A DNA stretch of 64,000 bases, from NCBI GenBank assembly GCA_947471745.1, contig CANJKZ010001112.1:1898001-1962000 (forward strand). The letters run 5' to 3'. Shown here piece after piece: positions 51,881 through 61,024 of the stretch. Position numbers and translations under genes: made by a program. This stretch comes from Closterium sp. Naga37s-1 (lineage: Eukaryota; Streptophyta; Zygnematophyceae; Desmidiales; Closteriaceae). Each line of letters opens with the position of its first letter. Positions within the stretch are counted from its first letter, which is position 1. The notes below the pieces were generated by a model. The model was not told where the DNA came from. It was given only the letters and a program-made list of their open reading frames with translations, and made no database searches.

Positions 51881-52290
51881 CACCTTACCTCCGCCCTCTC
51901 CCTTAGCCCTCTACCCACTCTGTTCCTTAGTATAAGAGGCCCCTCTAGGCCTCTGGTCTCTCATTGTTCAGTGGTGTGGCCGAACTTTACGCTCGTTCGT
52001 GAGAGAGAGCGAGAGAGAGAGAGAGAGGCACCTTACATCCGCCCTCTCCCTTAGCCCTCTACCCTCTCTATTCCTTAGTATAAGAGGCCCCTCTAGGCCT
52101 CTGGTCTCTCATTGTTCAGTGGTGTGGCCGAACTTTACGCTCGTTCGTGAGAGAGAGCGAGAGAGAGAGAGAGAGGCACCTTACCTCCGCCCTCTCCCTT
52201 AGCCCTCTACCCTCTCTGTTCCTTAGTATAAGAGGCCCCTCTAGGCCTCTGGTCTCTCATTGTTCAGTGGTGTGGCCGAACTTTACGCTC
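51879..52290 (+). promoter_or_regulatory. Three 148-bp 5' units of LINE-2 with TATA-like boxes
   Basis: GGCACCTTAC starts at 51,879, 52,027 and 52,175, exactly 148 bases apart. Each unit has CCTTAGTATAAGAGGCCCCT (TATA at 51,931, 52,079 and 52,227), then CATTGTTCAGTGGTGTGGCC, ending CTTTACGCTCG. The first two continue TTCGTGAGAGAGAGCGAGAG into the next unit. The same arrangement as in LINE-1 (TATA, then CATT.TTCA.TGGTG) suggests a shared core promoter and start site. Confidence 0.75.
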
Positions 52291-52295
52291 GCGTC

Positions 52296-52342
52296 GGCCG
52301 CCTTCGGCGGCCAACGCTCGACAGCGCGGCCTTCGGCCGCGC
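52296..52342 (+). other. Two adjacent hairpins in the LINE-2 leader
   Basis: GGCCGCC-TTC-GGCGGCC (52,296-52,312) and GCGCGGCC-TTC-GGCCGCGC (52,324-52,342) are perfect stems with the same three-base loop. They lie right after the last 5' unit and before the ATG, so they would be in the leader RNA. Confidence 0.8.
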
Positions 52343-52442
52343 GCGAGGTGACGGCAAGGGAGGAAGGGACAAGCAACTATAGCTCAAGACATACACACAA
52401 TGGCAACACCTACACCTGCCTAGGACAACACACGGGATCAAC

Positions 52443-54221
52443 ATGACCCAGGAAAAGGCGGACACTACATCTGATCCGCGTCAAGGACGGCGAGAAGACC
52501 CGTCAGCGAGCGATGAAGCTCGCGCACCACCACAGTGGTTGCGCCGATCAGGTCGACTGCAGTCGCTGCGCGCATCGCCCGGCGCAGCCCACGGAGCGCA
52601 GTCCCAAGCTGTCCAACGCCCGCAACTCCACCCCGCGCGGGCGCAGCCAACACAGGCGCAAGGAGCTCGGCAAGCCGGTCAGCGGCATCCGAGCACTCGT
52701 CCAGAGGGCCGCCTACCAGAGGCACGCCACGAGAAAGAGCCGCGTGGCAATACACCTGGATCAGGTGAACAGCCCGCAGACCCTCAGAGAGGCGCCACAG
52801 CTGCCCGAGTGACGCCTCGGGCACATCCGCTGAAGGAGAAGGCCCCACCAGCGAGTGTACCGGCAGATCAGCAGCCGGAGGATCAGGAGCGACGGGCAGC
52901 AGGGACGGATACTGCGGCGTCACTGGTCCCCCGCCCGCAGTCACAAACTCCACGCCCGCCACAGGAGGAACCCACGGCAGCCGGAGGCGGTTCCCATGAG
53001 CAGCAGCGGACGCAGCGTGAGCACGAGGAGGAGGAGTGGCAGTCGAGGGAAGAGGAGGAGCGGGCGCATAGGGCGCAGGCGGAGGATGAGACATCGGCGC
53101 AGGATCATGGCGCGGCGAACTGCTCAGGCTCACCCGCCCGTTCCGCTCCTCGCGCATCGCGTCAGACACAACCCGCTGCAAGTCGGCCATTGTCACCGGC
53201 TGATCGTAAACCCACCCGCCACCGTGACCACGCCCTCCCCACCAGCCCCCTCGGCCGCCACGTGGTGCAGCCCGGTTCGCCTGGGAACCACGGCGGCGAG
53301 GTGAATCATGACGCCGCCGTGACGTCTCTCGCTCGTCACGCGGTACAGGGGATTGCGGCCGATGCTGCCGGCGGCCCGGGGACGCAGGACGCTGGGCAGG
53401 AGGACCAGGAGCAAGGGGTGCGGGAGCAGGACCCGCCTGTACGGTCGGAGGCGGCACTGTCGCCGCCGCAGGCGGAAAGGCAGGAGCATCCGGAGGCGTC
53501 GCGCGAGCAGACTGAACCTCCGCCGAGCTCGGGCCGGCGCTGGTGGCTGGAGGTGGCTGGTAGGACGGGTCCGCACCAGCAGCAGCAGAAGGCGCCACGG
53601 CAGGCGCAACCAGCGGTGGCGCGGAGGCCACTCCAGCAGCAGCAGACGATGCCGCAACCACAGGCACGGGCGCCGCCACGCCCACGGGAGCAGGAGGAAC
53701 CACAGGCGCAGGCGCATGAGAGGGCGCAGGATCAGACGCCGCAGCTGGCCCAAGGGCAGGCGCAGGAACGGACGCCGAGGCAAGCGCGGGAGCAGGCAAT
53801 AACGCAGGCGCATCACCAGGCGCCACTACAGGCGCTGACAACGCCGCAACGGCGGGAACAGACGGCGGAGCAGGCGCGAGGACATGGCCGGCCTGAGTCA
53901 CGGACGACGGGGCAGGAAGAGGTGGCATCCCCACAGCCGCTGGCACCGGGGACGAGACGGCAGGAGGGGCAACTGCAGCCGACGCCACGACAAAGGGCCG
54001 CGGCGAGTACGAGTAATACTCTTCGCCAATCGACGCAGCCATCGCGGGGCGGCCGGGGCGGCGGACGAGGAGGAGCGACTGGACGGGGAGGCGGACCTGA
54101 GAACGGTTTCCAGAGGGAGGCGCGGCGGGCCTTGACTCAAAGAGTGGATGCTAATGAAGCTGCAGAGGAAGCAAGAGATCCGACTTTTATACCCGTGGTG
54201 GTGGAAGAGTCTACCACGTAG
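52443..54221 (+). CDS. LINE-2 ORF1-like region (Gln/Arg/Pro-rich, RG box)
   Basis: 592 codons from the first ATG after the leader (ACAACACACGGGATCAACATG). The composition is Gln/Arg/Pro/Ala/Glu-rich without known domains. Near the end is a Gly/Arg box (RGGRGGGRGGATGRGGG), then an acidic segment. The TAG at 54,219-54,221 is followed in the same frame by open sequence into the reverse transcriptase. The parent protein was thus probably one long chain, or this stop is a programmed boundary. A 525-codon antisense ORF overlaps it. Confidence 0.55.
   Translation: MTQEKADTTSDPRQGRREDPSASDEARAPPQWLRRSGRLQSLRASPGAAHGAQSQAVQRPQLHPARAQPTQAQGARQAGQRHPSTRPEGRLPEARHEKEPRGNTPGSGEQPADPQRGATAARVTPRAHPLKEKAPPASVPADQQPEDQERRAAGTDTAASLVPRPQSQTPRPPQEEPTAAGGGSHEQQRTQREHEEEEWQSREEEERAHRAQAEDETSAQDHGAANCSGSPARSAPRASRQTQPAASRPLSPADRKPTRHRDHALPTSPLGRHVVQPGSPGNHGGEVNHDAAVTSLARHAVQGIAADAAGGPGTQDAGQEDQEQGVREQDPPVRSEAALSPPQAERQEHPEASREQTEPPPSSGRRWWLEVAGRTGPHQQQQKAPRQAQPAVARRPLQQQQTMPQPQARAPPRPREQEEPQAQAHERAQDQTPQLAQGQAQERTPRQAREQAITQAHHQAPLQALTTPQRREQTAEQARGHGRPESRTTGQEEVASPQPLAPGTRRQEGQLQPTPRQRAAASTSNTLRQSTQPSRGGRGGGRGGATGRGGGPENGFQREARRALTQRVDANEAAEEARDPTFIPVVVEESTT
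52465..54042 (-). CDS. Antisense ORF opposite LINE-2 ORF1, 525 codons
   Basis: The ORF is open on the minus strand from 54,042 to 52,465. It is Ala/Pro/Val-rich in the first half. A Gly/Arg/Trp patch (GGRGGWWGGRGHGGGW) and MADLQRVVSDAMREE follow. The last 150 residues look ordered (LSEGLRAVHLIQVYCHAALS; ADRLAELLAPVLA; DLIGATTVVVRELHRSLTGL). The end lies within 25 bases of the sense ATG. Its relation to the sense frame is the same as in LINE-1. Evidence for expression is lacking. Confidence 0.3.
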   Translation of the reverse strand: MAASIGEEYYSYSPRPFVVASAAVAPPAVSSPVPAAVGMPPLPAPSSVTQAGHVLAPAPPSVPAVAALSAPVVAPGDAPALLPAPALASASVPAPALGPAAASDPAPSHAPAPVVPPAPVGVAAPVPVVAASSAAAGVASAPPLVAPAVAPSAAAGADPSYQPPPATSAGPSSAEVQSARATPPDAPAFPPAAATVPPPTVQAGPAPAPLAPGPPAQRPASPGRRQHRPQSPVPRDERETSRRRHDSPRRRGSQANRAAPRGGRGGWWGGRGHGGGWVYDQPVTMADLQRVVSDAMREERNGRVSLSSSPRHDPAPMSHPPPAPYAPAPPLPSTATPPPRAHAASAAAHGNRLRLPWVPPVAGVEFVTAGGGPVTPQYPSLLPVAPDPPAADLPVHSLVGPSPSADVPEASLGQLWRLSEGLRAVHLIQVYCHAALSRGVPLVGGPLDECSDAADRLAELLAPVLAAPARGGVAGVGQLGTALRGLRRAMRAATAVDLIGATTVVVRELHRSLTGLLAVLDADQM

Positions 54222-55184
54222 GAATCAGGGGAGTTAGCAGAGGATGAACTGGAAGGAAGGCGTAGGGCAAACCCAACACCTCACCGAGCCGCACCGATTC
54301 CAGCAGCACAGGATGGCGAAGTTCACCGGTCGGCACCGAACACCACCGCGTCAGAGGCCCGCCAATTCTCGCCTGAGCAATTGGCTGAGGATCTGGCGCG
54401 GTTCGGCGAAGTGGATTTATGGGACCTGACCCCTTTACGCGACAGTCGTCAGCCCCCGCTTTCGCGAAAACTCCCAGCAGACATTCGCCCACTTTTCGCC
54501 ACAGCCCTTCTGACACCCCTCCTTCACCTCGCGCGTAACCCTGCGTCAGTCGCAGGCTGGCGTCTGCTACTCTTTCTCCCGCGCCTCACCCTTCGCCTCC
54601 CGTCAACGGAAAAACCCGATTGGCCGGCGGTCAAACGCCGGATTCGCCAGTTCAACAAAGGCGAATGGCAGCAGCTTTACGACTTGGCGGTTACCGCAAT
54701 CACTGGACCACACCCGCCTCGCCATACGCCTGACGCCATTGGCAAACGTGCCAGGGCAGAAGGCCTCGCACGAAAAGGAAGTCTCCGCAGGGCGATCCTC
54801 GCCCTCGAGTCAACGCCGGTCGCCGACCCATCTGCACCCATCCTCGCCGCTCTCAAAGCCAAACACCCCCCCGCGCCACCTGGCATCATCGATTGGAACA
54901 TCCCCGATTCTGTACAAGCAGCGTCGATGGAAAAAGGAGACTTCATTAAAATGCTATGCCGTTGCGAGAATGGGGTGGGAGGAGGACCGTCGGGTATGAC
55001 ATTTGAACACCTGCGTGATGCATCGCTGGCCAACGCGGGGGTTACCACACACCTCCACGCCCTCGTCAACACTATCCTGCGAGGCAAACTACCTGACGAG
55101 GTCTGCGCGCTGCTAACGGCCAGTCGCCTCATAGCTCTAGCTAAACCTGACGGAGGCACGAGACCGATAGCGGTAGGGGAGTGA
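54222..55184 (+). pseudogene. LINE-2 reverse transcriptase, N-terminal part
   Basis: Open in frame from the TAG. It includes ARFGEVDLWDLTPLRDSR, the helical region LLTPLLHLARNPASVAGWRL, and the motif MLCRCENGVGGGPSGMTFEH, followed by SRLIALAKPDGGTRPIAVGE. It stops at TGA 55,182-55,184 in the middle of reverse transcriptase motif 2, where LINE-1 reads CEALLRVVAK, so the stop is a single inactivating change. Confidence 0.88.
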
Positions 55185-57281
55185 ATATTGCGACTGGCCG
55201 CCAAGTCTGCCCTCTCAGCCCTCTCCAAGGAGTGTCGTGCGCATTTCCTGCCCTTACAATACTGCGTGTCAGTCCAAGGCGGTAGTGAAGCGATAATCCA
55301 CGCTGCGAGAGCTTTTACGTGCGCTAATCCAGACGCGCTTATACTACAGGCGGACCTGGCTAACGCATTCAACTCCATCAACCGCGGTGCAATAGTCGAC
55401 GCCATTCGCGACACCGACCTCCAAGGTCTTCTCCCTCTCGTTAAAGCGTCGTATAGCCGACCAGCCCATCTATTCCTTGACGCGGGGTTTGGCTGCGAGG
55501 CGCTGACTAGCGAGACAGGCGTCCGACAAGGCGATCCGCTCGGTCCCCTGCTGTTCGCCGCGGGGATCCACCCCATCCTCTCAAAGACGGCCGCCGCTTA
55601 CCCATCGGTTCTCTGCTTAGCATTCGCCGACGACGTCACCTTCCTGGGCCCCGCAGCCGACTGTTCGGACGCCTTCCGCTGCTTCACAACGGGCCTGCGC
55701 GACGTGGGGCTGACCCACAACCCTGAGAAGTGCGCCGCATGGAGTGCAGCGGCCACAGATCCCCAGCAGCTGCCCCAAGGGGTCCCATTTCGCACGGAGG
55801 GGCTGAGGGTGCTGGGAAGTTTCATTGGTACGACGAAAGGAGCAGCAGCCTTCTTACGGTCTCAGCTAGAGACTATGTCGTCCCCGCTACCCCACATAGC
55901 CTGCATGGACCCACAGGTGGCATCGCTGCTGCTAACGCGATGCATCTCCAGGCGCATCTCATACCTTGCCCGCACAACCCCCCTGTACCTCCTTCCCGAG
56001 GCCGAGTGGTCACAGTGGGGCCGTGCTCTGCTGTACGCGCTGTTGGATGCTTGCGGGGTGCGCCACCCGAGGGGCGAGACAGAGGAGGGCCGGATCTGGG
56101 ACCAGGCCTCACTTCCACCTAGCCTAGGCGGCCTGGGCCTCGCCGACCCTGCTGTGGAAGGCCGATACAGCTTCCTGGCGAGCTTTGTACAAGCCCACAC
56201 GCTGCTTGGCGGATTGGGGGGACAAGCAGGGACCACCCTGGCAGCAGCACTGGACAGCACAGAGTCGGCCGACCACAGCCCCAACGAGCTACAGGCGTGG
56301 ATTAAGGACTGCAGTGACAGCCTCACACAGGGGGGGAGGGACCTGATCTCGGCGGAGAGGGCGAAACCTAAGGGCCAACTTCAGCACCGCCTAGCTCTCC
56401 TAGTCCAAGAGGGCCGGAGTGCCGCCCAGATTGCCGCGTCTAGACAGATGGAGCTGAACCCACGGCTAGGCCACACCCAGCGCCTCATGTCCCTCACAGG
56501 CTATGGGGCAGGGGACTGGCTCTTGGCGATCCCCTACATGCCTTCCCTACGCCTCTACCCCTGCCACTTCAAGTTCGCCCTCCAGTTTAGGCTCGGCCTG
56601 CCACTGTCCGTGCCTGACTGCTGTGACTGCACCAAACGGGTCCCCATCCTGGATAAGAGGCTGCCGAACCACTTGCTTAGGTGCGGTACGGGGCACGGTC
56701 GGACCAACACTCACAACGAGCTGCGCGACGAGTGCATCCGCATGGCGCAGGATGCAGGATTTGCCGTGCACAAGGAGTGCACGGCCTTTAGCCCCGTAGA
56801 CAACAAGAAGGCCGACTTGGCCTTCAGGGATGGGAGTTCGGGAGCGGTATGGCTGGCGGACATTACCATAACAGACCCCATCAGTAAGCGGGATGAGACA
56901 GCAAGGAAGCGGAGGGGTTGGGCAGCACGGGAGGCAGCAGACAAGAAGATAGACCTCTACCACGGTAGGGCTGAGTTTGCTGAGTTTTTCCCCTTGGCGG
57001 TAGAGACCTACGGCTGCCCCTGTGACGAGGTGCCCACGTTCCTGAAGCTGATGGCGGACAAAGCTGCACGGAGAATCTTCAACGCGGACCCATCCACCTA
57101 CCAGGCCGCGAAGATGCTCCACCAGTTCCGCCAGCTCTGGTCGGTCGCACTCCAGAGAGCCCAGGCGGTGAGCTTTCTCACAAAGCTGAACCAGGCGGCA
57201 AGGGCAGAGAACCCCCCACTAGGGGGACCAGAGGGGGAGGTGAACCCGGGGGACTGTTTCGCAACACTCGAGGCGCCTTAG
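55185..57281 (+). pseudogene. LINE-2 reverse transcriptase core, zinc knuckle and endonuclease domain
   Basis: It continues in the same frame. Motifs: LQADLANAFNSINRGAI, ETGVRQGDPLGPLLFAAG, the active site LAFADDVTFLG (55,623; Phe replaces the usual Tyr), LTHNPEKCAAW. Then YGAGDWLLAIPYMPSLRL leads to the knuckle (CDCTKRV...LPNHLLRC), RTNTHNELRDECIRMAQDAG, and the endonuclease-like core KADLAFRDGSSGAVWLADIT and ITDPISKRDE with AADKKIDLYHGRAEF. It ends at 57,279-57,281. Function: target nicking and target-primed reverse transcription in the nucleus. Confidence 0.92.
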
Positions 57282-57446
57282 ATAGGAGGGGGGGTTGGGG
57301 AGGGACTAGGGGTGTGTGTTCTGAAGGTTTTGTATTGCCGTTGCTTCTCCCCGTTTGCTAGTCCTCATGCTAGACATGCCCTGCCCTAGAATATGCATGT
57401 TTGTACCGAACTCCACCTATCAATACAAAGGACCGTTAGAGAGAGA
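57282..57446 (+). other. LINE-2 3' UTR and short GA tail
   Basis: Starts G-rich and ends CACCTATCAATACAAAGGAC and CGTT, then AGAGAGAGA. The conserved end motif defines the 3' boundary of LINE-2 and the joint with LINE-3. Confidence 0.75.
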
Positions 57447-58298
57447 AATGGCGGGAAGGGAAGCAGCTACTGGGGAGGGGCGGGTACCAAGGGAGGCAAA
57501 GAGAGGGGAAGCTGCAGAGAGGGGCAAGGAGGGAAGGTGCTGGGTGCAGGGATGGCGAGGCTGGCTGACTGGTTGTTAGCCATCCCATACATGCCCGGCC
57601 TCCGCCTCAACCCCGAGCACTTTGCCTTCGCTCTACAGTTCCGGCTAGGAATGCCCCTACCCGTACAAGGCCACTGTGACTGCAACAACAGGACTGCAAT
57701 CCCGGATAAAAGACTCCCTAACCACCTCCTCCGCTGCGGTTTTGGACGTGGGCGCACAAACACCCATAACGAACTACGTGATGAGTGCGCCCGTATGGCA
57801 CAGGACGCGGGGTACATGACTCACAAGGAGACAACGGCGTTCAGCCCGGTCGACAACAAGCGAGCGGACATCGCCATCCGGGACCGTACCACAGGCTCTG
57901 TGTGGCTGGGGGACATAACAATCACTGACCCAATCAGCAAGAGGGATGAGCAGGCCACGAAGGGAAGGGGTTGGGCGGCCAGGGAAGCGGCGGACAAGAA
58001 AATAGACCTCTACCAAAACCGGTCGTCCTATGCTGGCTTCTTTCCTCTGGTAGTTGAGAACCCCCCTGTGAGCGGGCTGGAGGGGGAGTTGTTCCCGGGG
58101 GACTGCTTTGCAACACTAGAGCCGGGGAGTGAGTAGGAAGGGGGGCGGGGGGGGGGGGGGGGGGGGTAGGGTGGGTGGGGTAGTATTGTTGCACCAGGTT
58201 GTGCCTGTTTTGCTTGTGCTTTTGCTTGTGCTTTTGATTTTGCTTTAGCTTTTGCCCTTTGCTGTCCCTTATAAGCCTATATTAATACAAGGACCGTT

Positions 58299-58299
<1 letters not shown>
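57447..58299 (+). mobile_element. LINE-3: 5'-truncated, internally deleted LINE fragment
   Basis: From about 57,569 it encodes the C-terminal part of a LINE-2-like protein. The 3' UTR ends TATTAATACAAGGACCGTTC before (GA)n. The first about 120 bases are purine-rich and not assigned. It lies head-to-tail after LINE-2 with only a short GA run between them. Confidence 0.8.
57548..58136 (+). pseudogene. LINE-3 zinc knuckle and endonuclease domain, with in-frame deletion
   Basis: Reads DWLLAIPYMPGLRLNPEH, the knuckle CDCNNRT...LPNHLLRC, RTNTHNELRDECARMAQDAG and DNKRADIAIRDRTTGSVWLG plus DITITDPISKRDE. After FFPLVVE it jumps to NPPVSGLEGELFPGDCFATL. Compared with LINE-2, 68 codons (204 bases) are missing. 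In LINE-2 both edges of the missing part carry GAGA, so the deletion could have used this short homology. The rest is open to TAG at 58,134-58,136. A G-run of about 20 bases follows at 58,147. Confidence 0.85.
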
Positions 58300-58353
<54 letters not shown>

Positions 58354-58391
58354 GAGAGAGAGAGAGAGAGCGAGAGAGAGAGAGAGAGAGG
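58300..58391. repeat. (GA)n tract after LINE-3
   Basis: Pure GA with a GGGG and a GAGCGAGAG interruption. It follows the LINE-3 end directly and closes the array. Confidence 0.95.
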
Positions 58392-59036
58392 CAATTCAAT
58401 AGAGGCAACTCAAGGTAAGGCGAGACATAAGAGCGCGATAAGGAATGATAAAAAACATGCAGCCTTATTAACGACCTACGGAAAACTGACGTCCTTACAA
58501 ATGCCTGGAACTTAGGCTTTCGCAGCTACTATTTCGTTAAAACGACAAAATGCGGAAGTAAACGAAGATCTTAATCTAGATTGCTCGTCTAACATAATCT
58601 CTACTTCAAGCTAGAAGTCTTCTCACCTTTAGGACATAGCAGTAGATGGAGCGTGAGTAAGGGGCTGATGGGCTCCACTCACGAGTGGGAGAGACAAAGA
58701 AGAAAGGGGACAACGAAACCCTAGTGTAGTTCAAATTCCGTCGCAAAGAGAAACGCCAAAGAAATACAAAGAGCATTACAAATGTATTGTCTGTAGCGCA
58801 GTTGAAAGGAAAGTGGCTAGAAGACGAAAGGTCCTAGATCAATTCTTGAAGGTGATTGATGTTTATCTACATTTAGAAACAACCATAAAATCGTTGTTGA
58901 ATTCCAAGTTTTGAATCCTCTAAAAGCATTACAGGTTAATGTACTTTTGCAAAATGCTTCGCAATCTTAAGACGATTTTGTCGCCTTTTTTTTTCTGCTT
59001 ATATCTTGTATCTTGTGGCTCGATGCGGGGGCGCGG
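58392..59036. other. Unassigned non-coding stretch
   Basis: Mixed to AT-rich sequence with stops in all frames. No gene, RNA or repeat was recognised. Confidence 0.5.
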
Positions 59037-59325
59037 GCGAAAGGGAGGGTGGGGGCGTGAGGGGGAGGCGCGGGCCACCGAGGCGGGAGCGTGGGCGAGG
59101 GGCGCGGGCCGCCTGGGCACTGGCGAGGACCGCCGCGGCGCGGGCGCGGGCCGCCGGGGCGCGGGCGAGGTGCGCGGGCGCGGGCCGTCGGGGCGCGGGC
59201 AGGGGCCGCCAAGGCACGGGCGCGGGCGAGGGGCGCAGGCGCGGGTCGCCGGGTCGCGGGCGAGGGGCGCAGGCGCGGGTCGCCGGGTCGCGGGCGCGGG
59301 CCGCCGGGGAGCGGTCCTTCCACGT
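59037..59325. repeat. GC-rich minisatellite (GGGCGCGGGCCGCCGGGG)
   Basis: Irregular units of GCGGGCGAGGGGCGC and GCGGGCCGCCGGGGCGC. GGGTCGCCGGGTCGCGGGCG occurs in two near copies from 59,243 to 59,300. All frames are open because of base composition; no gene is called. Confidence 0.85.
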
Positions 59326-59329
59326 TGTA

Positions 59330-61024
59330 GTTGTACCTCCTTTTGCCGGGAATGTGGGTTACTTCAGATAATGGTTTCTGATAATGGTTATCGTCGGCCA
59401 ACCAATTCCCATTATCTCTCTTCCATCACTGTTAAGGCCCTTTTATGATATTTTAGCACGGTTAACATGGCTTGTCTTGCAGTCCACAGTTATTCCGGTA
59501 CGTAGCATCGCCATTGTATGTGGACAGATTATGGTGATAAACGAAAAAACATTGTAGTGTGACAAATAATTCCATTCTGCCACTTCCAACATCAGTAAGC
59601 AAAACTCCCTGCAAACTTTATCCCTACCAAGTTTGGGTTTGGTTGCCCTCCGTGCAACAAGACACAACAACATCTACCAATAATAATCTGCCTCGCCCCT
59701 TCCACTCTGTTGTTTCTTCCTAAAACTTAACTCACTTCACACCTTATCGTGTTTGATTGATTCTTCATTCTCGTCCCTAAACCCTGCTACTCACTCGGAG
59801 CCATGACCTTCGAAAAACGTGGCACTCAATATTTCATCCACAAGCCTAACATTCCATCATTCATATGTGCTTTTGTATCTATTGGTTTAGATCGTGAAGA
59901 ATTGAATATATTTAGACTTCAGACTTTCGCGGATCGGGCAAGCCGCGTGTCTCGCTCTACAACCTTACCCCGACCGTCGAACGTGCACACCCACTGCCCA
60001 ACGTTGCCGGTCCGTCCCATCGCCGTGGACGTCGCCGACGCTTTCTTCGTCGCCGTCGCATAACGGTCGCCGGCGACCGGCTATGTAGTCCGCTTTTGAC
60101 CAGGTGTGTGGGAAGGGACGTATCACGCCGGGAGGGAGGAATGACGCGGTTGCAATGGGTGTGTGGGACAGGGGGGATGAAATTGACAGAGGGGCTCGAC
60201 AGAATGAACGAGGGGGCCTGTTGGAGTCCATTGACGCGAATATCGTCCTCGTTCCTCTGCTCGTATTCTCTGCCACTAACGATCCGTTTGAAACCTTGAT
60301 CCCCCTCGCACCGTCTCCCTTCTTCTCCGGACTCTCAGAGCAGTGCGTGTCATGAATCACTGACAAAATAATGGCGGTTGAGGAACCAAGAAGCAAAGGT
60401 CCACAAGTTCAATGGAGTTTGTGTTTCAGAATGTTGGTGGTGGTTTGCTGGTAATGCTGCAGATGATGCTGTTGGGAAATGGACTAGCACGGGCACATTG
60501 GCCGCTGATTATGTACACGCTTTAGTGTAAAACAATATACCCTACAAACGTCATACTCCGTTGTTGTACCACGTTCTTACAAACCTTACGTGGTTTAACC
60601 TGAATTTAAAGATCACGGCTCCGCTCGTGACTCAATTCACAAAAACATATGAGTTCGCAAACTTTCGATATCAGTTAGCATTGCAACTCACTCGAACACG
60701 AACGCACCTTCGCTGACGTGTGCGAATACGCGCGCTCGAATCGACGTTTCATACGCCTAGTTTCGCCTCGCATGCCCGCACAGTTATATGCCATGTGAGA
60801 TTTATAACCAAGACTTCCCGTGCTCAACGGGATTTCCGCAACGCCCTTGAACGTCGCGGGCACATGCATGTCACCTGCAGTCTCCCCTCTAATGCGTCGG
60901 TCGACGCCTCTTAAGGGAAGACGATCAGGAGGCCTGCACCATTCGTCGTTCGCTCGTAGATATGTGTTACCTACGGCCCGGACCTAAAGGTACGAGATGG
61001 CTTTAATTGGAAAAGAAATAGGAG
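59330..61024. other. Stretch without a recognised gene
   Basis: The longest ordinary-looking frames are 59,803-60,063 (+, 86 codons, starting MTFEKRGTQYFIHKPNIPSF) and 60,396-59,965 (-, 143 codons). They overlap each other, match no family I know and show no convincing splice or start context. 60,400-61,020 has only short frames. Confidence 0.4.

Larger units (their letters stand above)
51879..57437 (+). mobile_element. LINE-2: RLE-type non-LTR retrotransposon
   Basis: Three 148-bp 5' units, a structured leader, one frame from 52,443 to 57,281 interrupted only by TAG (54,219) and TGA (55,182), and a 3' UTR ending CACCTATCAATACAAAGGAC and CGTT before a short GA run. The order ORF1-like region, RG box, reverse transcriptase, zinc knuckle and endonuclease matches LINE-1, but the sequences differ enough to be a separate family. 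No frameshifts were found, so only two base changes block translation. Confidence 0.88.

Noticed and set aside
51271..52446. Ser-Leu or Arg-Glu repeat ORFs in the GA tracts
   Set aside because: Direct translation of (GA)n/(TC)n.
52513..53802. Additional Arg-rich plus-strand and Leu/Arg-rich minus-strand ORFs inside LINE-2 ORF1
   Set aside because: Shadows of a GC-rich coding region; only the longest antisense frame, which has a counterpart in LINE-1, is kept as a candidate.
58939..59448. Overlapping Gly/Ala/Arg-rich ORFs on both strands
   Set aside because: Produced by the GC-rich minisatellite; all frames are open at once.
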